In this document: piece by piece, positions 1 to 14,463 of the stretch
Position numbering within the stretch: position 1 is the first letter of the stretch
Layout of the letters: every line of letters begins with the position of its first letter
Assembly (NCBI GenBank): GCA_009869945.1
Contig: WIXG01000300.1
Coordinates: 1-64,000, forward strand
DNA length: 64,000 nucleotides
DNA from: Mesaphorura yosii
Lineage: Eukaryota > Arthropoda > Collembola > Poduromorpha > Tullbergiidae
Direction of reading: 5' to 3'
Made by a program: the position numbers and the translations under genes
Notes under the pieces: model-generated
What the model saw: the letters and a program-made list of their open reading frames with translations, nothing else
Database searches by the model: none
What the model was told of the DNA's origin: nothing

Positions 1-338
1 TAACATGGGGAAATTTGTCGTCTCAAATCGACTCGAAAACTACTTTTTTACACGTTTCAGGCAAAAATAAGACTTTCGTTTTTCTGGGACTTAGAAAAAT
101 TTCGTGCCCACCCTTTGGTTAAATCCAACCGTGATTCAGCACTCTACTCAAGTCCTGGTCGATTTGATTGACCGACGAAGTCTAAATTTAGCCTTCTGTA
201 CTACCCTTTGTCCAATTATTATTTTTTTTTATTGAGCTAAGAAGGTGATAAGTTTTTGAAGAGCTCAGATTCTGCAATGGTGTTGTACTGGTTTGATTGG
301 TCTAATAACAGACGTAGTGCCACAGAAATGAAATTTAC

Positions 339-346
339 TATAAATA
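339..346 (+). promoter_or_regulatory. TATA box of the lipocalin-like gene
   Basis: TATAAATA lies about 100 bp upstream of the start codon at 441. An initiator-like TCATAT begins at 370, so transcription from about position 372 would sit some 33 bp downstream of the TATA box, the usual spacing for RNA polymerase II. The implied 5' leader is about 70 nt. The start site is inferred from spacing only. Confidence 0.5.
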
Positions 347-440
347 CAAATCGCAAAAACTGGAACTGGTCATATCGCAGAAAAGCAGGAAAAGCTTAAG
401 CTTCAGCTTAAAAACTTAACGAGATAAATATTCTACAAGT

Positions 441-1325
441 ATGTTGCTGAAATCAGTTGTGATTGTCTTTTGTGCCTGCTTTGTTGCAAGAGTAAACGCC
501 CAAATATCACTTCTTACGGCACTCGAATTGCTTCTGCAGCCGCAATGTCGTCCATCGCACTACAAGGAGGATGACGCCCCAACCTGCGCTGATGCTGCAG
601 CTCAGACCGTCTCCGTCAGCCCTGACATTGTACGTTCTGTAAATATACTAAACTAAAATATTGTTCAGTTGCTAACCCATTTTCTTGTGTTTTTGGTTCG
701 TTTGCAGTATGGACCTCCAGGAATGCATTACAATGTCATGGGTTCCAGTTACTACATGGCAAGGATGGCATTAGGTTTGAACGCAAGGTGTGCAACCAAC
801 AGAACCGAGTGGGGTGACATGCAACTCACAACTCCGTGGAATGGACTGGATAGAGGCGTCGCCTTGGATTGGGGCTTCTTCACGAGAGTCATAAAACGTT
901 TGTGCACATTCCCGGCTGCTGATGGATCGTACCCATTCTTGTGTCAAGGGGCGGCAGGAACTCCCTTCACAAACGGAGCGTCACTGGGATGTAAGTATCC
1001 AACTTCTTGGAAAAAGGATAAAATGGCACAAGGATGTTTTTTAAAATGCTTAATTCTTACTTTTAAAATAGGGCTGTCCTACATCCCCGTGCTCACTGAC
1101 AACGTCAACTGGTGCCTCTTCGTTCATTGCTGGGACCCCGATAGGCCAGGACATTCCGGCTCCAACTATGCCCGTTCTTGGAACGTCTTCAGTAAGCAGA
1201 AGACCTTGTCGCCATCAGATAAGGCCTCAATTCTTTCCAAAGTTCAAGACCTTGGCTTTGATGTCAATCAAGCCTACTCCACTTCTTTTGTCAACCCGAG
1301 TCTCAATCAAATCTGCCCAGCTTAA
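441..1325 (+). CDS. Secreted lipocalin-like protein (three exons)
   Basis: Exons 441-629, 708-990 and 1072-1325 join in frame to give about 241 residues; both introns are GT..AG (78 and 81 bp). Residues 1-20 form a clear signal peptide (MLLKS..., hydrophobic core, cut near VNA/QIS), so the product is secreted. The mature part is cysteine-rich. Three blocks resemble the lipocalin fold: GSSYYMAR followed by a cysteine, where family members have GxWYEIAR; VLTDNVNWCLFVHC, like the family's TDYxxYxxxxxC strand; and SKQKTLS followed by a helix ending LGFDVNQ, like the closing SRxPxLS...LGxD helix. Lipocalins carry small hydrophobic ligands such as pigments, lipids or steroids. The family's invariant GxW tryptophan is replaced here, so the match is distant and the ligand is unknown. 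The start is the first ATG after the promoter and gives the signal peptide directly. No neighbouring gene is close enough to suggest a shared role. The exon structure is firm; the family call is tentative. Confidence 0.6.
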
Positions 1326-1335
1326 CCAATGACAA

Positions 1336-1341
1336 AATAAA
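1336..1341 (+). terminator. Polyadenylation signal of the lipocalin-like gene
   Basis: AATAAA occurs 10 bp after the stop codon, giving a very short 3' UTR. Cleavage would be expected 10-30 bp further on. Confidence 0.6.
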
Positions 1342-4300
1342 AGCAACCACCCAGCTCAGGATTTAGTGAATTTAGCAGTAGTGGTAATACTTTCAGTTAA
1401 TAACACAATGTGTACAACAAATGAGGCAAATACGATATGATTGGATTTGGTTCTACAGTAAATTGAATTTCGTTTGGCCAATTTAGTTGGTTAGCAGCTC
1501 ACTGTTCTTGTTGCAGTTGGAGCACTTTCGTGGCGGAGATTCGGAGTTCATCTTGAAAAATCGAATGTCAACTCGACTTGGGCGGTGCGAAAAAGTTATT
1601 CTCGGTTGCCATTGCTTAGTGCACGGGCACTGAATGGATGCAGATATAAGCGTAGCTGTTAATATTTATGATTTAATTCGGCATTCTTCATATTTGAGGC
1701 TGTAGTGCTTGGCGATGAAAGTATCTGCAGTATCAGGCGCACGAAGGCGACGGAGGCAATTGTCAGAAAGGTATAGCTGCACCACTTGCGAATTTGCAGT
1801 TCACCAGCCACCGCACCGTTAACATTCACTGCCTAGAGACGGGACGGTGTTTTAAATCCCCTGTCGCCGATCCCAAAGCCAAAGCCAAGTACGCGTACGA
1901 TGATGACGAAGTGTATGAATAGCGAGACTCGCGAGGTCGCGTAAATAAAGTGCACCTCCGACTGCAAATAATAACTTTCTACCTTCGGAAATGAAAATTT
2001 TGAATTATTGATAAGTTTCGAGGCAGTTTTCTTAGCATTTTTATCCGCCAATTCTTTTCGACGGGAAAATTGTATAAGCCGCTCCGTCGCGTCGCGTCGA
2101 CTAGAAAATGGAATTTATTCTTTAGCAGTACATAATTTCCCGTTTGCTTTCCTTTCATAACAGAAATTGCCTAAGCTGACGCACGTTCGCCTCATTTAAT
2201 GGAGCAGTGAATTCGCCTGTACTCCATTCCGGGAATTCTATACCCAACATGAGGAAAAACACTCTGATATTTTATTTAGCCGGCATCTTCCCAAAGGTTA
2301 ACGAGAATTCCTATGCATAGTTTAGTGAATGAGGCTCGCTCGCGGTCATATTTCCTGGAATTCATAAACTCATGAATTGAATTGAATCTTAATTATAGCA
2401 ATAAGGACGTGGACCGAAGCCGAGTGCTCGTACGTATCGTCTGAGGAGTTTTGCATTTATTCATAGGAGAAGGAGTGCAGCACTGCACAATACAGCGTGG
2501 CGCAGAGCAATAATGCTGAGTGGTATTTCTCTGCATTCACAGTTTAGTTGAGCCGCGCCGCAATAAATATGTCTTAATTCCGAGGTTATGACTAAATACG
2601 TCTACAGTCTTCAAGAATGCAGTGCGGTGAATGCATTCTGAGACTAGACACAATTTCGGTTTGGACTAATTGCACCATTCCGCTCAAGACAAATAGACCC
2701 AGCATGAGATCAAATGCATACGCATATTTATGGGAATATACCTCACTGGCGTAAGCTTGTGAACAAGGCGCTCTGCTTCAATGCGTTTGGCGCCTGCAAA
2801 GATGCCGGAATATTTATTTGAACTTCACCCTTTTCCGTCCACACACATATTTCGGATACTTTAAGTTTACCAATGCAAGCCAGAGAACAAGTTTTCGAGA
2901 ACACTTACAGTCTGAAATTGTTGGGATTGCACAAAATTGTTTGAGATTTTTCAAAACGATCACTTCATTGAGTTACCTGCTTTTGAAAAAGATAATGCAA
3001 TGGCCAACAATTTGTAGTGAGAAGTAAAATGGACATCCAGCTTGTCCACGAAGGACATTCCAGGACTTTCCGAGGGACAACGTCAAGCCCGCTTCTATGA
3101 ACTACTCTTCCCTTGAGGCTTTAGAGCCATCTCAAGCAGTTTTATCGTGAAACAACAGTAAGAGTAAGTCTGCTGGCACAAAATGAAATCAAGCCAGCGT
3201 CCAAGCTTCTACCGTTTCTACTAGTGAATAATAAATGATCGTGCAAAGTGGACCAGAGCGACAGTCACAGCATGGCAAAGGCCTGGCGTAAGGCTCTGTG
3301 CTGTTAGATGATTTTACAACTCAATTTAGCTCAGCGACCTTAGCGTGGAACCTCATGTGACCTCAGCATGGAACACAACATTGCAATATAAATTCGTTTT
3401 AATAAACTTCAGCTCTACGTAAGCGACACAAGACGATGAATTTCAATCAGAATAAGCCTCTTTTCTCTGCACTTCATCTAGCAAAAGTAAAGTTGTTTCC
3501 GCGCTACGCTCCACACTTAAATTTTATTATGGAGTGGTTATGTGCTCGGTAAATACAGTTTAGGCACGTGGGACAAACCAGCACTCAGAGCACTCTCGTT
3601 CATGAAGAGCACGTAGAAAGTGTGCAAGACATCAACGGCCTAATAAATTCGAAGATGTATGAAACAGTTCAACGTTATTGGTTTTTGAATTGGATTATTA
3701 TTGACTTGATTTAGGCAAGCTCGAGAAGCGAAGAGCGTAATTGTGCCAAAGCACGTGTTTGCACGTGGAAGCTCAAGCTCCTTGTCTTGCCCAGCAGGTT
3801 CATAGGTTGTGTAATCTTTTACGTGATCAAAAGCATTTCAGACACCGTTTCCGGAGCCTTCGGACTACTTCAATAAATGGATCGCTTCTATTAGCGCAAA
3901 TTGTCCAACTGCATTTGTAGATGAATCATAAATCCTTTACACCTGTCAAGTTGTAGTTTACAAGACGCGACAGCTTCAGCCTCTCTCTATTATTAGCGGA
4001 GGCCGTCGACTGACCCTCTAAACGTGAACTCTCCGATTAACCTTTTCTTTTTCTTTGGATGTCTCGGCACCAACTCAATGACGCGATGTAGCTATCCCAT
4101 CCAATTTATAATAACTTATCCTGCTGTACACGTGCCCTAATCGTTACTTGCTTTTCGCTTGACCAGTCAGTCGTACATGGAGACCAGCTGTGTCGGGAAG
4201 ATCCATCCCATTCCCGGTCATGATTAAACCAAAAGTTTGATACCATTTAAGGATAATCCGCACGTCGCAAGTGTTTAATGGGCACCAATTTAACCCCAAT

Positions 4301-6657
4301 GCATAGTCGAGCTTGCAGCGGATCAAATGACAAATGCCTTGTTTCTGTTGTCGCGACCAATGAAAATTACTGCACTGCCTTGAATAAGCACGATCACGGG
4401 TGGACTTTCAGGAGAAGATTTACGTTCAGTGCGAGCGAGCATGGAAAAGCAAAAGCACAGCGTGAATTAAGCAAACAAGAAGATCATGACGAGCACTGTG
4501 CGTCTTGTTTTTTCTTCTTGTTTTGGTCCAAATGCATAAAAATGCTAATAGCGCAATCAAGGAGGGAGAATCTCTCGTGTGGGCGGAAGATGACATTAAT
4601 AAATGCGTGGCATTACTACTGAAATGACGAAGGCGGTTGCCAATTCATTTGTCTGCAGACGCCTGGTCAATATGGAGCAGATGCAACACGAACCGACCGG
4701 ACGGCGACACCAGACTCTAAATTTTTACTAAATGCTAAGTGAGCAGAAATGGTGACATTTTCGACCGTGGGCGGCGAGAAATTGTATGAAAGTCAGCTGT
4801 AATAAAATTGCATCCAAAAATCCTCTCCGCTAAAAATCTTCCCGCAGACCGTGTGTTGAAGTTTAGTTTCGAACAAGAAGCTTTCCAATTTAATGCAAGG
4901 TGATGCGACCCAGCCAATTGTTTCAATTCGCTTCGTGAGTTATTGAAGACGTACGGCTACGACTCTACTTTCTTGCAGTGGGGATTGCGTAATGAGTCAG
5001 AGTGATTGACAAAGGTTGCCATTTCTTCAGGCGGCTCAATTTGTCTTAATCTTGCTCGTGGTCGCCGTGTTTTCGCAATTCTCAAGTCAGCTTTAATTTA
5101 CCCGATGTCCTCCACTTGTGCTGCATTTGTCATTTTACGAGTGTATTAATCTTGACTCATGTCAAATAATGAGGCAAGCCGCATTAATCAGGGGAGATGA
5201 TTCAGACACAGCATTGACGTATATGGAATTTGTGCAATAAAACTGTTTATGCGTATGAGTGCACGTTTTCGAACGTGTGTTTTTATTACAGTAATTGAGT
5301 ACGAATGTGATTGTTCATAAAGTCATTGAGCAGAGTGAAGTAATTATTAGTAGTAATTGTGCATTTGCCAGCTTATTTAAGACACATGGCTGTAATGTGG
5401 TAATTATCTAAGTTGAATGGGACTGTCAGCCCAAAAAATAAGCACAAGCTGCTAAAGTTCCGAATCATCCAAATTTTGAACATCATCACAACCGAGGACT
5501 CCTGAAATCATACCTGTGAAGTAAAGCATGTATAATGAACTTAAATAGATAAACGAAACGCCGTTTCACTCGTGCATATTTGATAGCATCGCTTGACTGA
5601 TGATCTCGTAAACCATGCAATTATGCACTCATAAATTTTAGAATTTCGACTGCTCCTTTCCTCATTCTCGCTCTGATTCGAAAATTTATGATAATTCAAC
5701 ACTCAACAAGCTCCAGTGTGAATCACAAGCTTGTACGTGCACCATGCATGGCATGGCAGGTCCTGCGGGTCCCTTCAGCTACTTTCATTATGATGCGCTT
5801 GGGCTGCAATGCGTCGTGAATGACCAACTATCAACTGCAGGTGTAAATCATTCAAGGCTTCGACTTTAATCGACGAAAGTGTGCTGAATAAATCATTCTA
5901 CTTCACTTCAATTCGCTCAGAATGAATGCACACTGTAGGACGGGAGATTGTAAACAGTAGCTTCGAGCCTTTTTAGATAAATCCACAATAAAAGATTGGA
6001 TGTTATGTGCATGTGCACAGCGAACAAGGAGAGCTCATCGAGTTTCGAACGTACGCAGCGTGTACGTGGGGCGTGAGATTAATTTCATCGCCTCAACTTG
6101 GTCCTTAAACTTGTTACACTTATAATTTTCTCTCTCCTTTCTTAGTCCATTAATTTATTGCGACTGATTATGTAACAAAACAAAGTTTTATTGAGCATAT
6201 CGTAATTATTAAAGTAGTATTATTGAGAATCTGCAGCACGCTGCCCTTAAACCTGAACCGAACCCAGATTCGCACGCTTTAGGCACGCAAGGCTTTAATG
6301 GTGTGAATTGTGCAAAAGTTGCCATTGTCACACTTCTCATTGTTTCCACTCACAAGAGACAAATCGCAGATATAAGGCAAGGCTCACTGTTTCTGATTGC
6401 AGATTGGTGTACACAATAATAAATCCAACCGACCAATCATGTGTCTTCAATTGCTCCTTGCTCGACTCGAATCTAAAAGTTTTCATATTGTTGTAAAACT
6501 ACTTTCATTAATTATACGAAGAAAAGGCTGGCAAAGATGTTGTGAGGCGACTCACTCCGCGATGTGAGAATACAAAACAAAAACAACTTTTGCAGTCTCC
6601 TTGAGATTTGGACTCGAGTTCTCGCACACTCGCACTGTAACTTCAACTTTTATAGTC

Positions 6658-6665
6658 TATAAAAG
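6658..6665 (+). promoter_or_regulatory. Isolated TATA-box-like element
   Basis: TATAAAAG matches the strong TATA consensus. It sits 57 bp upstream of an ATG at 6715 that opens a 64-codon frame with a hydrophobic middle. No splice structure, polyadenylation signal or family match supports that frame, so the element may be a chance match. Confidence 0.2.
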
Positions 6666-9600
6666 CATGCTCAACCGCAAAATGAAACCGTAAAAGCGAT
6701 TTGTTTCCTTCTCCATGGACATTGGGTGGCGTGGCGTGGCGCGGCAGGAACTTTGCACAAGTTCAACTCTCAAGGAACTAGAAACGGAAAAGTTCAAATA
6801 CTTTCCTGTGTTATGCGGTTTCTGCCTGCTTTTACATTTGAACTTGTTACTTTCTATCTTACGTTACGCGAGCAAAGCTAATGCTAATGCATACCGTAAT
6901 GAATTATAATATCGTGTACCACAACGCAATAAACTTGCTGTCTGCATGGGACTTCATTCCACTTTCATCCAAGTGAAGGGAATTAAGAAGCCTCTAAATA
7001 GACAATTGCATGCTTGGAGGCGGACGATAAGTTCTTCTCAAAGATTTCTGCGCAACTTCAGTATTTGTCAGGAAAGTTGGAAAAATATCATAAACTCATG
7101 TAATTTATACATTAGGGGAGATGTTATTAGTTTTACTGGTGGCTCATGGTGAGCGAACAAGGCGCACGAGACGACGATGTTGCGCTGCATGCGCTGCATG
7201 TACGAGCGTCTGGCCAACTACGAATGTTTCCTTTCAGGCCAGGCCATGGCACGTCCAAGCCGAGACAGAGGCGGACGGAGGTTATGACATTACAATAAAA
7301 TAATCGTAATGATGATTATAATGTTTAAATATCATGAACATCGCTCGTTGCCGGTGATGAGTTGAGTGCCCGTCTGTTTAATTCTCTCGTGAAAAGTGAT
7401 TATGATAAACACCAAGTCATTATGTCTTGTAAAGTAAATAACAGTTTACTTGCATTATGATAATTACGTGAGCAAGTTAATGATTCACTTGAAATCTTGA
7501 ACGGATATCTATTTTGAAACTTGTTTCTAATTTCTTGTGTTATTGCGAAACCTGCAGCGCAGTCGTAAATGAATAAAGACATCAATGTCAGCAGTCCAAG
7601 TCGGAGGCGTGCTCGTGCGTTGAAATTTATGGCTCCTAAAATAAGCTTATCCTATAAATTATGATGCACAAGTTTCAAATCGGGAAAGAGACGTAATCTG
7701 ATGAAATGTGTCTGTGCTTTTCAACAATTTCGTTGTTGTGGTTTGCCCTATTTCAAACTTTAGTGAGTTGTTGAAATCCATTACTTGAAGATGAAATGAC
7801 CAATGGAAATGGCATCCTGTAAAGGAGTGTTCTATGTACATACAGACAGTGCAATAGATCATACTTCGTGTTTGCATTTGGAAAGTTAGCGAAACAAGAT
7901 ACGTTGCGGTGGAGAGCAGCAGTGGCAGAGTCCGAGCAAACAGAAAGTTTGTTTCCGTGAATTTAAATAACTGCGCCTTCCATAACTCGAAAATGTCAGG
8001 AACAGAACACAAAGCACATGGATTCTGTAATGCAATGGCCTTTGAAACTTTTGAAGGCTTCAACGTCAGCCCAGTCCAGTCCACTCGACTCCACTGAACA
8101 GAATTCCGGCCACCGGCGACTGGTGAACTAGTTTACGAGGTTACGAAAGCCTTGAATCATTTATTCACAAGTTCCTTGTCAGTACCGGCAGATTTTTAAT
8201 TGCGCATCGCACATCGACATAGCAATACAGCGATTCCATTGAAATCAAATCTGCCCTGAAAGCTAAAAACAGAGGCAAAGGCCAAGAGCGTGTCTTATCG
8301 AAATCGATGGATATAAATCAGTAACCAGCAGCCTCTTGTTATTCCCAAATCCTAATCTTAATCTTTATTACCACTGATGCTGCCTCGGTGTAAAGTGTAA
8401 GTCGAAGTCAGTAAAAATGAATCACGACCCTTGAGCAAAACGAACTGCTCCCGTCTGCACGCGTTCCCGTGCCTTTGCTTTGTTGGAAACAAAGCAGTGC
8501 GAGTAGGAAGCAGAGGCAGAAGCTGAGTTGTGAATTTATTTTATGTGTTTAGGGCTGATGCACGTCGCGATAAATAAAAGCGACTCGAAGTAACGCGATT
8601 TGATGAATAAGCACGAAATTTCATAAAATTAGGCGGAGGAGTCATGCCAGCCACGCCATGACCAAGGCTCATGGCCCACAGCAGCTACTGTTCGAGTTCG
8701 AGTGTCTGCTTGCTGCTTGCACACACATTATTGCATTTTTATATTTATGAGGTCTCCAGTTGCGGTTGGAGCAAGTGGAAGTGGCAAAGAGAGAGCTAGA
8801 ACTAGGAATAATTTAATCTCCGTCTGTCGTCCGCGTGCGTGTTAAATCCCTTTATCTACTTTTTATTTACTAACCTTCTCTTCTTGTGTATAATGTTAAT
8901 TCGTAATTGTGCCAAGAACACAATGGAAAGCAATAAACAGAAAAACATCAAAAACATTAAAATTAAAACTTTTGCAGTAAACAACGTTAACACAATTTCA
9001 ATATACAATACAAAACATTTACGAACTTCCAAGCAATCTCTTAACATTAATTAAGCGATTTTGAGTTACAATGAGTAAAAATAGTCGTTAACAAGTGAAA
9101 ATTACAATGCACTCTTGTTTCACGCGTGAAGCGAATGTTTTACAAGAGTGGGGCATATTTATGCGATTTCTTCAAGCCATAGCCCTTTGTGCTTCCAACC
9201 ACCTTACCCGTTTTGTGCTTGTTCTGTAATTTGAATTTCCGTCAAAGTTATAAATGACGGTCGTGGGTCTCAGCATCGCATCACTTGAAACAGTTCTCCC
9301 AGGAACCAAGATTTACGATTAACTTAGGTTTGAAAGCAATAAAGTAATGATTGACAAATAGACATGCTTGTGAAGAAGAAATCTTGATTTACAGATTTAC
9401 TCGTTGTACGCTTGTTTTGCAATGTGTGAATCCATAGCAATGCACTGCGACACGTCCTTTCTCTTTTCATATTTCTCGTTACACGGCTGAAATTGCAGAA
9501 CACGGCGTTATCGAATTTCGTGGATGACAGACCACTAAACCACGATTGACATTTAAAATAAATGATGATGGCTGATTTTGGACCAAGCCAAGTGCTGACG

Positions 9601-12600
9601 ACAACGATAATGCCATGTAACAATTTTTCATTCGTACTTTCGGTGTTTCAAAATCGAATTATGAGAAGTTGTCGCGCAGTGATTGACTGACGGCGAAGGC
9701 GAAATTATTGAGCAGATAATTGTGGTAAGGATAATATGTCCTGAATGAAGATAGCATCTTCGGTAGGTATGATGAAGATGAATGTATGGACATGTCATAC
9801 TCAAGATGCGAAGACAACCCAAGAGACTGACATTGAGCACACGCAGATTCAATAAGGTACTTAATTCAATTGGTGTTTTATTGCCTCTGCTGACGCTGAC
9901 TTTGCAATTCTGATAACATTTCACTTTTGACATGTCTGCAAGTGACGCTGGCGTCTGCCGAAGGACTGCGACTTGCAATGCGATCGGGACGTATACGAGA
10001 GCGAGCCCTTAGCTAGCAGGAACAATCCATCATCCCAGAAATCATTGTCAACAGCACTTTCAATTGCACAATTCCATCCACCGCACCCGCGCTGCGTTGA
10101 CATCAACATGTGCCTTAGCATTTTTACCTCTAAAACAATGGCGTGTCATGTTTGTCCGGCAAGTGTACAATTCCATTGGGTTAAGCACACTGAGCGAGCG
10201 GATATCAGAAGGCAATGTCAGTCGTGTTCGATTTCATGTCCTTTCTGGCGCTGTATCGTCAAGAACACGCAATCGACTAATTATGCCAAACCTTTTGTCA
10301 CAGTCACATCTTAAGAATTTGCAATTTCATTCGGTCCAGGTTTAACTGCAATTCTACTGAAAAGAGGCGGAAACGTTACATATTCGAGAAATTTTCATGA
10401 ACTTTAAGGTAAGAAATATTCTGATGAAAGGTATGAATAGTTTAAACCCTAACTTGTCATCGAACGTCTCAAACTGCTAACTTCTTAACGAGAATCTCCA
10501 AGATGTCATCAAAACCAATAACTTAATCCCATTGCCAAGTAACGCTTACTTGGCCAGGGATTTTGTTGTCATTCAACTTGTCTCAAAAGTGCGTTATAGC
10601 CTAGAAACAATGGTCGTTGTCGTTCGTCACCACACATTAAGATAACACAGCATGACAGAAGTCCTATTTAAGCAAGCAAAGTAATTGTGTCATGACATGT
10701 TGGCTGCAGTTTGAGTTGTTAAATATTTAGTGAGTTGACATCATTCTTACGTCCGTCTGTCCTCGTCTCGAGCAGCGTAAACTTCCCATTGTTGTTGTTG
10801 TTTACGGTAAACACGCTTAAATATGGACAAACATGGAGATGTTCACACATAAATTTCCTTTTTTATGTCTACGAGTTGCGGTCTAATCAGAAAAAAGTGT
10901 CAGACACGTGGAGCCACATGAGTTAGCACCTGACTTTTTGGCTTCATTTGGATTTGAAGCGAACACGAAGCGTGTGACATTTTCACATTTTAGCCTGACA
11001 TGAGGTTTCGGGTTTTCCACCGCAGATCTCCGACATTCGAAATTCAGTTTTTATAATCGGATTAATCGATCATGATCGACAACAGATAAAGAACGGGTCA
11101 AATTTCAGGATTCAATTCTGCTAAAGTCCGGTAGCACATCACTTCGAGTGACTAATCTGGACTCTACAGATCCCTTCTATCAAGCTGTGACTTACCGAAT
11201 GTCTTATACTTAGAAATCAAGTCCTATGTCCTTGCATAATAATTAACTTAAAGGTAATTTCAGCTTTTTCTAACCCTTGAGGTAGATGAATTGTGAAATT
11301 CCGTGACTAGCCTGAAATGAGCTTAGAACCATTTTATAAAGTAAATTACTTACACTTTTATTGCATTAGGCCCATTTGAACAGTTTCTATTGTCGGCACC
11401 CGCACACTGCTTGGCACAAACAATGCGGCATTTTACCACCCAAAATCTAAATCAATTGTGAAGTGTGAGTGTGAGGTCGGTAATGACATTATAAATATTC
11501 GGCACATCACACGCCCAAAAACACGACTCTTTACTTAAACATTGACTTGCATGAATGAATCCAGTTAATTTTATCAACGCGGAGTGCAGAGACGTCTGGA
11601 TAATAATCCAAGGCCCCTCAGTCTCCTGGGACCATTTTCAAAGAACGTAACAAACAATTCAATTCAGTTCTTCTAAATGTAGAGGTTACGTCGACATTTC
11701 AACCTTTGCCATTGATTGAGGAAATTGGGACAAATTACTCAGCTTAAGTTAAGAGAATCTCTCTTCTTGTCAGCCACCGAGGTTTACTTAAAGGTACCCA
11801 ATCAGACAGCGACCGCATTTCTGCGAATCGTTTGAGACAAGATGTAAATATCATTAATGAAAGCTTGCTTATATTGAACACATGACCCATGGGTCACTTC
11901 GTCAGGTTATTCGCTCGTAGAAACAAAGGCGAGGCAATCAATATCGAACCAAATCAATAACAAATGTTGTCTTAAGGCCACCTGCTTTGAAGGGCTTTGC
12001 CTACCTCTATTTGAGCAATACGTGTCAACAAAGTGTTCCTTCTTCTTTGACAAGTGAAGCGCATTGTATTATGAATGCATCGAATATTCTGACTTCCAAG
12101 ATTTGTGGACCAAATCCAATTGAAGTCAGTGAAAGTTTTTTTTAGAAAAAGTAAAGGAAAGCAGGCGCCTCTTCATATTTCCGTGCATATGGGGTTTCTA
12201 CAAAGACTGAATAAATGAGGGTGTTTCATAACTCCGAAACTGAATCATTCCAGAATATCGACATTTCACAGAAAATGACTGCCTTGAACTATTTGAATGA
12301 ATGAAAGCGAAGGCTTACATATATCGGGTTCCCAGGAACAGAAAGCATGGAAAGCAAACAATGCTTAAAGTGAAAGCACGCTGAGCAAACAGTAAAGTAT
12401 AAAATCCAGAGAAATTCAAGATACAAAGCGCATTAAATTAATTCAATACATGCTCTCAGAATTCGATATGGTCAATCCAATATATCAGTCAAATGGAACC
12501 TAAATCAGGTTTGCTGTTTCATAAATCCCTGGAACAACTTTCCTGAACTCTGACTCACCAAAGTGGGAACAATTTTATGTAGCATTCTTCATACATTTGA

Positions 12601-12714
12601 AGTACAGACTGAGAAGAATCGACCTTGACCTTGAGTGTGCGGTTTCAAGTATAAGCATAGTAAAGTTTCCAAGCAGCTTATTCAAAGGAAATGAATGAAA
12701 CTTCTTAAAGAGCT

Positions 12715-12893
12715 TAATTAGACGGGAGCGCGTAATTACAATAGAATAATTTTGACGTTAGTTCAGAACTCATAATTAATTACTCAAGAACTAATTAAGA
12801 TCTTTACTGAACGGAGATCGTGGTAATTATTCACTTCCGCCAACTCACGATAGAGAATTTATTCTTTAAGTGACACAAAATGGGAAATAATTA
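12715..12893. promoter_or_regulatory. Cluster of seven TAATTA homeodomain-type sites
   Basis: TAATTA starts at 12715, 12733, 12773, 12777, 12792, 12824 and 12888. In DNA of about 60 percent A+T one expects roughly 0.1-0.2 copies in 180 bp. TAATTA is the core bound by many Antennapedia- and paired-class homeodomains. The cluster lies about 1.8 kb upstream of the DNALI1 start, but its target gene is unknown. An AT-rich low-complexity patch is the alternative, although the spacers contain G+C-bearing sequence. Confidence 0.35.
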
Positions 12894-14463
12894 ACCTCAA
12901 TTCCTTCAGTTGGTTCTTCGAAATAGGATCGCGCTCAAAAGTTGGTCATTAATTCAAGAGAATCAAGATTGCGGCGTAACATTTCGTACATTGCAAACTC
13001 CAAACATAGAATTTCAAACGCAATAACATCATCGCTCGTAAATGTCAATTTAGTTATTTTCGCATCTCAGCCCTCGGCTCAAGTCATGGCGAACTCAAAC
13101 AAGCATAAAACGTAGGATAATAATGCGTTCTTCGAATCTATCTCAAAGGAAGAGAGAGTTGCACTCTGCCGTAAATCATAAACGTAAATGAGCTGTTTTA
13201 GTGCAGTCGAGTCGCAGTCGCAAAGACAAAAGAGAAACCGACAATGACTTCGACTACAAACACAATTCAATCATCATTACATGTTGGCCACATGAATGCA
13301 TGGGTGCAGTTGGGTGCGTCGTATTTTGTTGCTGTTTCTGTGCAAAGACTATGCTGAGTCGGATATTCCATTTCGAAATGATTTAGAATAGTATACTGGA
13401 AATCTTCCACAACGCACAACCCAATACACAGGTAGTCGTAACCTAAACAAAACTCATTCATGCAGCAATCCCATCGCACTGAAATGAAATACTTTGATAA
13501 AACATTGCCGAACTGTAATTGCATAAGGCTTCCGTTGAACGCAGAAGAAGCGGCTGCCTTTTGTAAAAGTAATAAATTGAGTAGTAAAAATAATTGTAAT
13601 TACTTCGCATGCAATTGCCCAGTGCAATGGAGCTACTGTACCTCAGCGCACAACGCCAGGTCCGTAACTAGTTATTAAAACGTGTTCCCCACCAAATTGT
13701 GCTTGCAATCACACGTATATATGCAATTATCATGCATATTTAATATCAGGTTTCCGCTGACTTCTGTCAGCCACTGAAACTGCTCATAGTATTCTTTAAA
13801 TATTTGCAGGTTCACGATTTAAGCTGTAAGAAATAATGATCAAGTACTTTTGTACTCTTCTACCGCATTTATTGCGGGAATGCACAAGTAAATCTGCACT
13901 TTGGACCCAGATTCTTAGGAATGTTGTGAGAGAAAACATTTAATTAGTTGCTGGTTGAGCACTTCAATAGTCTTAGAGCAGTGATGGTGACTGTGGCACA
14001 GATAAATTGCTCGCGGATGAAAAAGAGCTTTCTCATGTTAAACTCATTAGCACTTGTCGCAGTCACAACGGGACGCTAACCAAAGATTAACTTGGGTTTT
14101 CAGTTCTCGCTCGCAGCTTTCCCTCAGCGTCTATGGAGTGGGTCTTGGCTAAGAAAGGGAGAAGTATTTACTTAATTAGTTACGGCAATTAATAACGCAG
14201 TTTGATATAAGAAGAGTTTGAAATAGAGTTCAGTGGAGCAAAAACTATGGCGGCTAATCCAATTACTTAATTCCGAGGCTTCTCCGTCCTGAGCTACATA
14301 AGAAGTAGGCCGAGAGTTCCGTCGACTCATTTCATCTTGGCGTAGAATTAAAAATTTCTCAAGCGTATCATCTGCTGGTAATGCGATTATACCGGTGTCT
14401 GGCATGTCTGAGCCGAATTCCACTCTTGCAAAAAGTTAGGGAATGATTTCTATTGATCTTTCA

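Noticed and set aside
7659-8084. 141-codon open frame on the minus strand
   Set aside because: No recognisable domain, and no intron or promoter context. Length alone is not enough in 64 kb searched in six frames.
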